Shown piece by piece: positions 11,429 through 20,932 of a stretch of DNA of 64,000 nt. The notes beneath the pieces are model-generated. The model was not told the DNA's origin. It was given only the letters and a program-made list of their open reading frames with translations, and ran no database searches. Position 1 is the first letter of the stretch, and every line of letters starts with the position of its first letter. The stretch covers positions 70,172,351 to 70,236,350 of the forward strand of contig CM053162.1 in assembly GCA_028571685.1 (NCBI GenBank), written 5' to 3'. The DNA is from Heterohyrax brucei. Lineage: Eukaryota > Chordata > Mammalia > Hyracoidea > Procaviidae. The translations under genes were made by a program, and so were the position numbers.

Positions 11429-11559
11429 GCTTTGCAGGCATGTAATTCTGACCATATATACAAAGCATTAAAATTATGATCTCTCCTGTTCTGTATCAGT
11501 GTGAAAGGTCTCTTCTTGGTGGGGCTGTTTTATTTCTCTGACTGTCTCATGAGAAGACC

Positions 11560-11770
11560 TATTTCCCACAAGCTGGGAAAGGTGAGAAGAAAGAAGGAGA
11601 CAGGAGCTAGTTGAATGGACATGGGAAATTCAGGGTAGAGAGGAAGAGCGTGCTGTCACAGGGAGGGGAGAGCAAGTGGGGTCACATAACACGTGTGTCC
11701 ATCTTTGCATGAGAAACTGTCTTCACTTGGGAACTTTTACTTAAAACACAGTAAAATAAAAGAAGAAGAA
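11560..11770 (+). mobile_element. L1 3' UTR end fragment
   Basis: 'gagaggaagagcgtgctgtc' matches the 3' UTR of the long L1 (same phrase near 49190). It then runs 'gaacttttacttaaaacac' to a decayed A-rich end (agtaaaataaaagaagaag). Confidence 0.6.
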
Positions 11771-12741
11771 CTATTGGGGATGGATCCATCCTCAGGAATG
11801 TCAAGAGGCGGCCACCTTGACTCCATCTGTCTCCCGTCTCCGTCTCCACCTCGTGGCTCTGTAAGCAAGTGACTATAAACAAAATATTCCCCAGAGCTGT
11901 GAGCAGCGGAATTAGAGAGAAGAGTTTCCAGTTTTCCCTCTGGTTTCATTGAACGGAGAAAGGAAGGGACCCTCTCCCCACAGCTCCAAAGGAGAGCACC
12001 CAGAGTCTGGCTCACAGAGACCTGGAGACGCACACGAAGGAGAGACTGGCACATTTCATGGGGTCTGTTTGGTAGCAGACTTGCTGATAAACACTCTGTC
12101 TGTTTGAGCTACAGAAGGTGAGAATTGGTGGGAGGTGGCAGGACCAGAGGGAGCAACAGGCGCAAGGCTGCAGCTCCACCCGCTGCTGTCAGAGAGGTGT
12201 CACTGCCAACGGGCATCCCACCAGGTAGCGGAGCCAATAAGACAGCCTATTGGACAAAAGAGAACCAGAATCAAAAAATGGGGAGGAGGTAGCTGGGAGA
12301 CAGGAACAGGACAGGGGGATAGAACAGGAGATGGAAAAGCCACATCTCCTATGGTGGCATTGTGCAGCTTGGAGACCTTCTGAGGAACCTGCACAGAGGT
12401 CCCTGGGGAGAACAGCACTGCTGTGCTCACACAAAGAATAGTTAGCTATCCGTCATTGCTCCCTGGGAAGCTGCAGCGTGTCAGAAAGGTCCAGTGACAA
12501 GACAGTTAAGCACAAAGGCCCCCACCCTTTCGTCCCACTCTGTGGCTGAGCCAAGGGAAGGATCTCGGCCCCTCGCCTCTCCGCTATCCAGCCACAGGTC
12601 AGGCATACGCTGAGAGCTGGAGACGAGGCGAGACGAGCGCTTGGGCTGGGTTGTGTTTTAGTATCTACACACACCAAAGAAGTCATTAAGAGATGGGGAG
12701 ACGAGAGAGATGCAAGAGAACATGACTCAAAACAGCAGGTA
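11771..12741. other. Single-copy DNA
   Basis: Purine-rich and single-copy. Two CCAAT-type motifs lie close together (ccaataag and its inverse form at about 12233-12255), without other promoter features. Short open frames on both strands show no family motif. Confidence 0.4.
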
Positions 12742-13446
12742 CGTGCTACAGCAGGGATGAGTCTTGAAAACATGATGCTGAGTGAAATAAGTCAGGCCTA
12801 AAACCACAAATATCACACAAGGACTGCCAACTAAGTTCATAAATTCACGCTAGAAAAAGTGCTACACACCTCATTGCTGAACAGCACTATGGTCACCTTC
12901 GAAGTGTCCCCTTGGGGAGCTACGCGCTGATGTCAGGGCCTAGTCCACCCTTCACTGCGATTTTGCAACTGCTTTTCTGGAGAGGCCATCAGAACTTTCA
13001 TCACATTACCTTTGATGTCTTGAATGTCATCCAAATGTCTTCCTTTCAGTATTTTCTTTATCTTCAGGTAAAGAAAAAAGTCCTTGGGGGCCAGATCAGG
13101 TGAGCAGGGAGGGTGTTCCAATACAGTTGTTTGTCTACTGGCTAAAAACTCCCTCACAGACAACTGGACAACTAAGTTCATGAACTAGCGACTGTGCCAG
13201 CGTGCACAGTGGCCATTTCAGAAAGAGTTCCAAAATTGCTCTGGAGGGTGGGCTAGGGGCTCATGTTAGTGTGTAGCTTCCTAAGGGGAGGACTTCGAGG
13301 GTGAATGTAGTGATCCCCACCAATGACCTATGTAGCACTTAGAACAACCGAGTCTATGGACTTAATTGTCAGACCTCATAGGATTCTACTTACATGAAAT
13401 ACCTAGGCAAGGGTATAGAGCCCCAGGTTTGTTCATGATTACCATG
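12742..13446 (+). mobile_element. Old L1 ORF2 3'-end fragment split by mariner relic
   Basis: The left part (12742-12819) contains 'gatgctgagtgaaataagtc'. The right part (13380-13446) contains 'ttctacttacatgaaatacc'. These are adjacent in a typical L1 ORF2 3' end, so the mariner element 12820-13379 inserted between them. Confidence 0.7.
12820..13379. mobile_element. mariner-derived non-autonomous element (copy 2)
   Basis: Minus-strand translation of 12933-13181 gives PPCSPDLAPKDFFLYLKIKK and then ILKGRHLDDIQDIKGNVMK, the mariner transposase C-terminal region; the PDLAPKDF segment carries the last D of the D,D,D triad. At about 13155-13215 the sequence switches to an inverted copy of the left end ('ccatttcagaaagagttcc'). 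Ends are similar: 'actgccaactaagttcat' and the inverse of it 'ggacttaattgtcagacc'. The junction after 'ctccctcacagacaact' matches copy 1, so both derive from one rearranged parent. Non-coding today. Confidence 0.82.
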
Positions 13447-13500
13447 GGGGCCGGGAGTCAGAATTGACCTGGTGGCAGTGAGTTTGGTTTTGCTTTTACC
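13447..13500 (+). repeat. AfroSINE tail fragment
   Basis: 'gagtcagaattgacctggtg' followed by 'gcagtgagtttggttttgc' is only the 3' end of the SINE. Confidence 0.7.
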
Positions 13501-13607
13501 AGAGGCAGAAGAGAAAGAAGAGGGCACTCACTGCTTCGAGGACACTGGGCTTCTGTTACATGTGACAGGAAAACGTGGAACAGATCATGATAATGGTTGA
13601 ACAACGT

Positions 13608-13828
13608 GATAAACATAACAAAAACCCAAACCCGCTGCCATGGAGTCAATAGTGACAACAGCGACCCTGTAAGACAAAATAAAACTTCCTCGTCGGGTAT
13701 CCGAGCTGGCAGTCTTCAGGGAAGCGGACTGCTCACGTCTTCCTCCCGCGGAGCCGCTGGTCAGTCTGCGCTGCCAAACCTTCCCTTAGGAATCGAGGGC
13801 CTAACCGCTGTGCCACTCCGTAAACATC
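13608..13828 (-). repeat. AfroSINE, long-body variant
   Basis: Tail complement 'aaaacccaaacccgctgcca', long-body segment 'gaagcggactgctcacgtct' and 'cccgcggagccgctggtcag', head complement 'ctaaccgctgtgccactcc'. CpG-rich for its class, suggesting a relatively young copy. Confidence 0.85.
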
Positions 13829-14204
13829 ACTGAAGCCACTCAATTGCGAAGAATGTTTAAAAGGAAATTGATTTGTTCAATATGTATTTATCACAATAAA
13901 AAAAAAAAGATGTTTAAAACAGTGGATGGAGAAAAATGGTTTTCCTGCTTGTACGTCCCCAAATTCAGACCTCTAAGTTACACCACCGTCTGGACTGATG
14001 TACTAGTGATTGTCTCTGGATCTCTGTGGGGTCGTTGGCTAAGACTTTATCTTTTAAAGCATAATGAAGTCCAAAGACAAAGAATTACTAGTATCAGCTA
14101 TAAAGGAGGTGAAGATCATCTCCCATACAGTTAGGAATGGCATCAGATTATAGGAGATATAACTTGCAGTTCTGTTTTAATTGGTTCACGTTATAGACAA
14201 TGGC
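13829..14204. other. Single-copy DNA
   Basis: AT-rich with an A-run at 13898-13908. A 96-codon frame (13844-14134) carries no recognisable domain. Confidence 0.4.
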
Positions 14205-14490
14205 TTTGTTGTTGTGGAAGCAGAACAAAAGGCTGCTGGGGCCTGTGCCACCCACATGGTAGGTCACAGGTCAGACCTTTGGGATCCATAGGGTTCCCAC
14301 TGGCTGATTTTCAGAAGTAGATCTCCAGACCTTTCTTCCTAGTCTTATCTGAAAGCTCAGCTACAACTTGTTCAGCATTTAAGCAACACACAAGCCTCTG
14401 GTGACAGACAGGTGGTGTCTGCACAAATGGTGTGGGGGCCAGGAATCCAACCTGGGTCTCTTTCATGTCGCAGCTATTGTGTGCCACACA
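14205..14490 (-). repeat. tRNA-Gly-type SINE, minus strand
   Basis: Body 'cactggctgattttcagaag', 'ctttcttcctagtcttatct' and 'ggtggtgtctgcacaaatgg', then the head complement 'ccaggaatccaacctgggtc'. It abuts an AfroSINE in the same orientation. Confidence 0.65.
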
Positions 14491-14668
14491 GCTGGTTCTG
14501 CCTGGTAGAGACCCTAAAGGGCAGAGTAAAACTTCCCCATAGGGTTTTCTGGGATGAGAGCTTTGTCGGAACAGTTCACCAGGTCTTCTCCTCAACAGAG
14601 AAGCTGTAGAGTTTGATCTCCTAACCTTTCAGTTCACAGGTGAGCTCTTATCTGTCACACCAAATCAA
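14491..14668 (-). repeat. AfroSINE, diverged
   Basis: 'gagtaaaacttccccatagg', long-body remnants around 14560-14610, 'ctcctaacctttcagttcac' and 'gagctcttatctgtcacacc'. Confidence 0.7.
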
Positions 14669-16769
14669 TCAAGGGTGATTGGTTTCTCATGCACAGAAAG
14701 CCAAAATCCTTCACCGAATTTGAAAAAGAATTATCCCCTGGACTACCAGAGCCACCCAAAGAAACAGAGATGAACTTGGTTTGTCTGATTAGTAGAGGGT
14801 TTAGAAGAGATGAAAGCCAGCTCCTTCTTGTATTGACAAAAACACAGCTGCTTAAATTAATTTTTCACGTTTCAGTTCTATCAGAAATTCTGATTTATGA
14901 GTCAAAGATCACAATAATACATACAATTATACTATGGCTGTTTTTCAGCATTTGAGTCCACAAAGTCTTAGAAATTAAAGTCAGGTCTAATGAGGCTGCT
15001 CCAAGGTGATAAAAGGGGTTCACTACTTTGCACACCATCACCACAGCCCAGCTCCACCACAAGGTCAAAATCAAGCGGACATTATTTACTCATTATTAGA
15101 GACATGTCTTTTGTTAGAATCATTAAACCTAAATATTATTCTCTCTAGGTCATTAATTTGAAAATTTTCTTATGAATGTTAATAATCTACTTAGCTTCCT
15201 GTAGGACCTTGTAACTATGTTAGTTCTTTTACTTTCTTTGCCTTGGGTATTTAGGATCTTGGAGTTTATTAGCTCTGGAAATTTACGAAGCTTGTCTAAA
15301 GAGAGGGCCACAGTGGTTTAACCTGAACTTATATGTTAAACGGCAACTATGTTACAGTTAATTTCTCATCTATCCTAGACTTACTTAACTTTACATCGTC
15401 AGATTCCTACCAATTTTCTTAAGACAAATCTGTGTTCTTTGAACACTTGAGACAAGGGTGCTTCTCCAAAGCAAGCTTAAAGGTCAAATATCACACCTTT
15501 ATAAGAAAGCTTCAATGGCTATTTTAAGCTTTAGCAAGCTTGTCTGTCTCCTGTCACTAGAAGCAGTGTTGATGTGTCTTTTCCATAAGAAACAGGTAAG
15601 GTCTCTACTTATACAGCACGTGAAAGTAACAGAGAAGGGAGACAAGCATGGAATTGACACACTAACCAGATGCTGCTTCAGGGATAAAATTTACGACTCC
15701 TTTCTTCATTTCCTCAAGGTTATCACTGTGTTTCACAACTTGCTAAAACTCAAGTTCACTGTCAAAGAGCAGAAAACATCTCTGTGACTACCCTTTAGAT
15801 ATGAAAAGTACCTCAGTGCTTGTACAGAGCCATAAAAACCCGGTATTTTCAGTTCTTGACAGCTCTCTGCCTAGACATGGCATCACCAACGCACTGATTT
15901 TGCTATTCATTTTGCAAGCCTCAAATTAATAAGACTTTTTTTGTATAAATGATCTATAATTATAGTCTTCCACTAATCTAATTCAATTTGGTTCCTTCTA
16001 TAGTAAGTATAAAATTGCTGCATTTTTCTCTATGACAAACAAAACTAGGTCCTGTCTCTCTGCCAGCTACGCATAGCTGAGGTGATGAGATCGGGCTGTT
16101 GCGAATATGGATCCTCAGGGGCCTAAAGCTGCAAGGTCATACCGAGGGCTGTGTTCAGGGTGAGACTAAGAGCCAAGAAACGAGTCTCTCTGAGGCATCA
16201 AGGCAAAAAGGTTGGGCAGAGAGATCCGATTCAGCACAAGGCAACCAGTGCATCAAACGAGAACAAGACAGTACCCAGAGGGCTGCTAACGGCGGCGTCC
16301 ACGTAAATCTCCCCAGCGCTGGGAAGCGTTTATGGACTCTCTCTATGCGGCACCTGTGACCTCCATAAAACACTTAGAGGCCTTGCCAAAATATGTTTAT
16401 TTGTAAAGCTGAGGCTCAAAAATTCGTGACTAACCGTGGCCTAGATGTTCAGCCGACGGCTTAACATGAACACCTCAGGGTTAGCTCTTCTCATCGGGGG
16501 AGTCTCCTTGGGCTCCCCACGCAGGTTCTCTCAGTCCTCACACAATGAATAAGAGAAGCATTTAAAAATATGAGAGTGTTTACCTTTACCACAACACATC
16601 TAGTCTGACAATAGTCCAGTTTTGAGTGACCACTGTTTATGAAGTTTATCTCTTAGCAATAGTGAATTGTGCAAGCCAGGGCTATTATGATCATGTTTAG
16701 GTGATTCTACATTCTATGGGATCACTCATAATGTTACAAGAATAAGGCACTCCGTTGCTGGCGGTCTAC
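14669..16769. other. Single-copy AT-rich block; possible old LTR remnant
   Basis: The longest low-repeat stretch in the first third. The segment about 15780-15960 has an LTR-like order ('ccataaaaacccggtatttt', a C/T-rich stretch, 'ttgcaagcctcaaattaat'), but I cannot assign a family or find paired ends. Frames of 88-109 codons (14689-14955, 15458-15787) show no domain. Confidence 0.35.
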
Positions 16770-16940
16770 AAACTAACCCAAAAGAAAAGTCATATCAAGT
16801 CAATTCTGATGCATAGCAGTCCTATAGGACAGAGTAGAGCTGCCCCATAAAGTCTCCAAGGAGCATTCGGTGGATTCCAACTTCTGACCTTGAGGTTAGC
16901 TGTCACAGGACTTAACCACTGTGCCACCAGGGTTTCCAGA
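16770..16940 (-). repeat. AfroSINE
   Basis: 'gcatagcagtcctataggac', 'gagctgccccataaagtctc' and head complement 'aaccactgtgccaccagggt'. Near full length. Confidence 0.88.
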
Positions 16941-17074
16941 CTAAGGAGTAGGGTGTCTTGACCTCCACAGCTTCCACCTAACCCTTAGAGCTTCTGCCCT
17001 TGGCCGGAGGAGCAGCACCTGTTCTCTTTACACCTGTAACTTTTCTCTTTAGCTTTCATATCACTTTCATTTTT

Positions 17075-17330
17075 CTCACTCGTTGATTAACTTATTCAGC
17101 TGATACTTATGGAGTTCCTGTTACTGTGCAGGCACTGTATTCAAAGCTGGATACAGATCCCTTACCTGACCATTGAGAATATACAGGCTACAGGAAAAGA
17201 CAAAGGAAGACAACTGACAAAGAAAAATATGACTTGTCATATAACCTGTGAAGAAAATGCGTCAGGCTCAGTAATACGAAAGAAGACAGAGATGCCCATC
17301 TAGGTCAGGTGTTTAGGGAAGATGGAAGAC
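17075..17330 (-). repeat. L2 LINE 3' fragment
   Basis: Reverse L2 3' end: 'cttattcagctgatacttat', 'gtgcaggcactgtattcaaa', followed by the A/G-rich 'caggctacaggaaaagacaa'. Confidence 0.6.
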
Positions 17331-17335
17331 CTCAG

Positions 17336-17925
17336 TTCTAGTTCACGGTAATACTGTCTGCTATAGCAGATAAATCCCAAAGTTTCAGTGGCTTAACACA
17401 ATAGAATGTGATTTATTGATCACATAAAGTCAACTCATTGTTTAGTGGGCAACCCTTGACATAGCAGTTCAGAGATCCAGGCTTCTTCTGTCGTGGGTTC
17501 CTGGCCTCCCCTAGAAGCTCAGAGTCATTTGTTTGCACCCAGTAGACAGAGACAGATAATGTAGAAAAAGGAAGGTCACATTTAATTCCTTTAACACAAA
17601 AAAATGAAATATATCACTTCTGCATACATTCTATTGGGGAATAATAGTCACCTGGCTCCATCCAGGAACAAGGGAACTGGGAAAGGTGGTCTCTGCCTGA
17701 CCAGCCATGTCTCAGCAAAAACGAACCATCCCTTATGACAGCAGTAACACAGATGTTGGCGGGGAGGTGATCCTGTCTACCACAGCCCCTCTCCGAGGAG
17801 GAGACGCTGAGGACAAGATTCAGAGGATGACAAGAAATCAAGCCATGTGTGACGAGCTGTAAGAGGGAGAATCTTGCCAGAGGGACTTGTGCAAGGAACA
17901 GCCAGCCTTAAGACTGGAAAGGCCT
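17336..17925 (-). repeat. Old LTR-like repeat (MaLR-like), diverged
   Basis: 'agtttcagtggcttaacaca' followed by 'tgatttattgatcac' and later 'cttctgcatacattctattg' resemble reverse-strand MLT-type LTR landmarks. Ends are not found, so only a tentative call. Confidence 0.35.
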
Positions 17926-17927
17926 AC

Positions 17928-19053
17928 TGTCTTAGTTATGTAGTATTGGTGTAATAGAAATATCACAAGTGGATGTCTTTAGCAATAAAAAAATTTTTTT
18001 TTCTTTTTTCACAGTCTAGGAAGCCGGAAGTCCAAGCCCAGGGCACCAACTCCCAGAGAAGACTTTCTCTGTCTGTCATTTCTTGGGAAAGGTCTTACCA
18101 TCAGTCTTCACCTAATCTAGGAGCCTCTCAGTGCAGGAACCCCAGGTCTCAAAGGACACACTCTGCTCCTGGTGCTTCTTCCTTGGTGGCGTGATGTCCC
18201 TTTCCTCTCTATTGGATTCTCCCTTTTCCATCTAACCTTATAGATTGAATCCTGAATACTAACATAACTACCTCTAATTTTATCCTGCTAATGCAGAGGT
18301 TAGCATCTCTAACACAGGAAATAACAGAGGTCAGGGTTTACAGCACAGAGAGTGATCATGGCCTAGCCAAGTTCACACACATTTTTTTTGCTGTTTTCTT
18401 TTTTTATTTTTATTTAACATAACTGAGTGAAAATGTACATTCACGTATAAATTTACATGCCCACCTATATGCAGCTTCCACTGCTCTCCCTGCCCGGTGA
18501 CAGCACACTATTCCTCTCTGCTCCATACGTGTCTCATCCTCCCAACAGCCTCCTTTCCCCTCCTCTCCACCCACTCTCCTTCCTCCAGCCAGGTCAGCAG
18601 GATGACATCATATAGATGTATAGAACCATAAAGTGCAACCAATATATGGTCACTCTGCATCGCCAAGTCCAATCCATTCCTGTCCAAAGAGTGGACCTTT
18701 GTTATAATTTATGGGAAAGGGCAGCATCAGGCCGGGGGCCATGCTCTCAGAGGAACCCCAAAACTGCTGGACCATCAGTTGAGGTCTTTTAGCGGAGATC
18801 TCATGATGCACCCCTTTTTATTCTTGTGTTGCCAGTGAGACTTCTCTCTGTGAGCTCCATCATGGCTATCACTGGTGGTGGCCGGGCACCATCCAGTTCT
18901 TCCAGTCCCAAGTCGATGTAGGCACCCACTCTTGTGGGTCTCTCTGTCTTCTCGGTTGTCTTTACTGCATGTCATTTTGGTCCTCGGTGAGCATCCATTC
19001 CTGCTGAGTTGGGTTGACACACATTTTTAAGTGACACAATTCAATCCCTAACA
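17928..19053 (-). mobile_element. MaLR-type LTR (3' LTR) interrupted by L1
   Basis: The outer end is 'tgtcttagttatgtagtatt' and the inner end 'gacacaattcaatccctaac' (reverse of the MLT1-like start). The LTR halves are 17928-18388 and about 19017-19053, with a 5'-truncated L1 between them. Sequence to the right (19054-19310) looks like the internal region of the same element, so this would be the 3' LTR of a minus-strand copy. No coding capacity seen. Confidence 0.75.
18389..19016 (-). mobile_element. 5'-truncated L1 (3' UTR only) nested in LTR
   Basis: Reverse copy of the same 3' UTR as the long L1: 'accataaagtgcaaccaata', 'ctcatgatgcaccccttttt', 'tggtggccgggcaccatcca'. T-rich left border (the L1 tail). 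The flanks both read cacacattttt (about 18375-18386 and 19018-19028), an apparent target-site duplication. Confidence 0.85.
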
Positions 19054-19310
19054 ATTTATCCTCTGGCCTTCAAAAATTCATGTCCTTGCCATGTGTAAAA
19101 GACATTGACATCATCATACATTAGTCAGAATCTTAAATCAACTCCAAGTCCAAACTCTTGTCGTCTGCAAGATCCCTCTTCATCTGTGAAATCTAGAATA
19201 CAAGTTACCTGCTTCTAAAGTCCAGTGGTGGGTCAGGCACAAGGCAGACGTTTCCATTATAATTAGGAGAAACTTGAGGAAAAGTAAGGACACGGCACCA
19301 AGGAAGTCAG
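19054..19310 (-). mobile_element. MaLR internal-region remnant
   Basis: Directly continues the LTR with 'tctggccttcaaaaattcat', 'gtccttgccatgtgtaaaag' and 'actccaagtccaaactctt', the usual arrangement of MaLR internal sequence next to its 3' LTR. Non-coding. Confidence 0.5.
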
Positions 19311-19591
19311 TCATCTTCCTCTTCTAATAGGAGTCAGGTGGTTTATATTCTGGCAATATTCTGACAATCTTGGAGTCCTGGGATTCAGAAAGCTAGGAGA
19401 AAAGGCCCCAACGTAACTTAAGAAGAGACACATAAGGAGTGGAAGAGATACCAGTAGCCTGGTGCTTTAGGAAGATATTTTAGATGTGAGTGAGTTTAGA
19501 GCATAAACAGAGATAAACTGGAGTGAAGAATGAGATGTTTGACCCCTTTCATGACCGTGAATAGAAACACAAGCAAGAAATTTTAAAAAAT

Positions 19592-19678
19592 CTATGTTTT
19601 CAGAGTAGTCATATTTATCAATCTCATCCAGCTTAGGCAGTAGAATTCCTTTCCTTCATCTTGATCTTCAGAAGACTG
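19592..19678 (-). other. Exon-like segment, unverified
   Basis: On the minus strand a good acceptor (tttctgtccacag) precedes an open frame QSSEDQDEGKEFYCLSW that ends at a TAG at 19592-19594. The acceptor has a CAGCAG (NAGNAG) form. No protein family recognised and no clear polyadenylation signal nearby. It would join in frame with 19883-19959. Could be chance. Confidence 0.15.
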
Positions 19679-19882
19679 CTGTGGACAGAAATTTAAAATG
19701 TCTTTGGTTAAGGGATATGCACAGCCTTTGTTTGATCTAAGACTTTGGTTCTGGAAAGCAAAAACATTGGGGTTCCTTCCGCAAATCAAAATACCACATG
19801 AGACAAATCTAAGTATCAAAAGGATCTGAGAAAAGAAGGTGGATATACTCCCAAATTTAAGGGATCAATGAAAGTTACTCAC

Positions 19883-19959
19883 TTCACTGTCTTCAGTGTG
19901 TAGGCCTCCTGGGCTACCTGGAGGGTTCTCTGCAAGTTTGGCTACCTCTGATGAATTTT
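19883..19959 (-). other. Exon-like segment with canonical splice borders, unverified
   Basis: On the minus strand a pyrimidine-rich acceptor (gatttcttttcttag) is followed by 77 nt and a GTGAGT donor (19877-19882). One frame stays open: NSSEVAKLAENPPGSPGG then LHTEDSE. The other two frames have stops. The 204-nt gap to 19678 would be an intron. No family recognised; chance occurrence is possible. Confidence 0.15.
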
Positions 19960-20274
19960 CTAAGAAAAGAAATCAACTCTCCAGCCTACTGCAGAAATCC
20001 GTATATTTCTAGTGTGCTTTTAAATAAGCCAGGATTCTACAAGCTGTGTGCATGGTGGTTTTTGAGAATGCAGAAGGTTCAGTCTGCCCGAAAGGGCTAA
20101 GTTACAGGCAGTTTGTCAGAAGGCCTGCTTATGTGAGCCAGGGTTATGACGACACTGTGAGTGGAAAAGGGGAGACCGGACGGCTTTCCCAAAGCAGGTC
20201 ACCCATTGTGTGGCGTAGAAGCTGTTCCGTTCACAGCATTCGTAGGCATAACAGCGGACAGAAGAGCCTGTATG
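19960..20274. other. Single-copy DNA
   Basis: Unrecognised sequence between the exon-like segment and the MLT1-like LTR. No supported feature. Confidence 0.4.
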
Positions 20275-20469
20275 AGTCACGTAGTGCTGCTGTAACAAAA
20301 AATATCCCGAGAAGGCAGCTATGAGGAAGAGAAATGTATTTTCTCATAGTTTGAGAGGCTACAAGTCCAAATTCAGAGGATTGGCTCTAGACGAAGGTCC
20401 TTCTTTGCCTATTTCAGCTTCCGGTAGCCAGCACTCTTTGTTGTTCCAGGGCTCAGAGAGGCAGGTGCT

Positions 20470-20490
20470 GCGTGTGTGTGTGTGTGTGCA

Positions 20491-20522
<32 letters not shown>

Positions 20523-20556
20523 TGTGTGTGTGTGTGTGTGTGTGTGGGCGCGCGTG
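20470..20556. repeat. Compound (GT)n-(GTGC)n-(GT)n microsatellite
   Basis: GT repeats, then about nine GTGC units, then GT repeats and a GC-rich end (gggcgcgcgtgc). Alternating purine-pyrimidine throughout. The open frames of repeated CVCVC or HTHTH type here are artefacts. Confidence 0.97.
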
Positions 20557-20667
20557 CACTCATGCTTAGTGTCTTCGCCCTGGGTCTCTCTGTATCTGCT
20601 GTGTTCTTTTTAGAACTCAAAGTGATTAGGTTTAATCCCACGCAGTCTCCTGTGACCTCACTAACAT

Positions 20668-20834
20668 AATAAAACCCAAACCCCAATGAGCAGTGGATTT
20701 CCAATTCATAATGACCCTATAGGACAGAACAGAGCTGCTCCATGAGTTTCTAATAGTGCCCAGCAGATCTGAACTGCCAGCCTTTTGATTAGCAGCCATA
20801 GCACTTAATCACACCACTAGGGTTTCTGATGTAA
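20668..20834 (-). repeat. AfroSINE nested in MLT1-like LTR
   Basis: 'aataaaacccaaaccccaat' tail, 'gacagaacagagctgctcca', 'gatctgaactgccagccttt', head 'cttaatcacaccactagggt'. LTR sequence resumes after it. Confidence 0.85.
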
Positions 20835-20932
20835 CCAAAGAAACCCTGTATTTCCAAACAGGGTCATGTTGGTAGTTAGGGGGGTTAAGATGCCAGTGCA
20901 CACTTTGGGGGGACACAACTCAGTTTACAACA

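Larger units (their letters stand above)
20275..20932 (-). mobile_element. MLT1-like LTR with microsatellite and SINE inside
   Basis: Left 'gtagtgctgctgtaacaaaa' and 'gtattttctcatagtttgag'; right 'ggtcatgttggtagttaggg' and 'ggggacacaactcagtttac'. The landmarks are those of the mammalian MLT1 LTR read in reverse. It is expanded by a GT-rich microsatellite (20470-20556) and an AfroSINE (20668-20834). Confidence 0.75.

Noticed and set aside
12225..12260. CCAAT-box pair as a promoter
   Set aside because: Two short motifs without TATA, CpG island or other support.
15780..15960. LTR-like promoter/polyadenylation layout
   Set aside because: No paired end, target duplication or recognised family; kept only as a remark.
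20321..20704. Cys/Val- and His/Thr-repeat proteins on both strands
   Set aside because: Translations of the GT/GTGC microsatellite.
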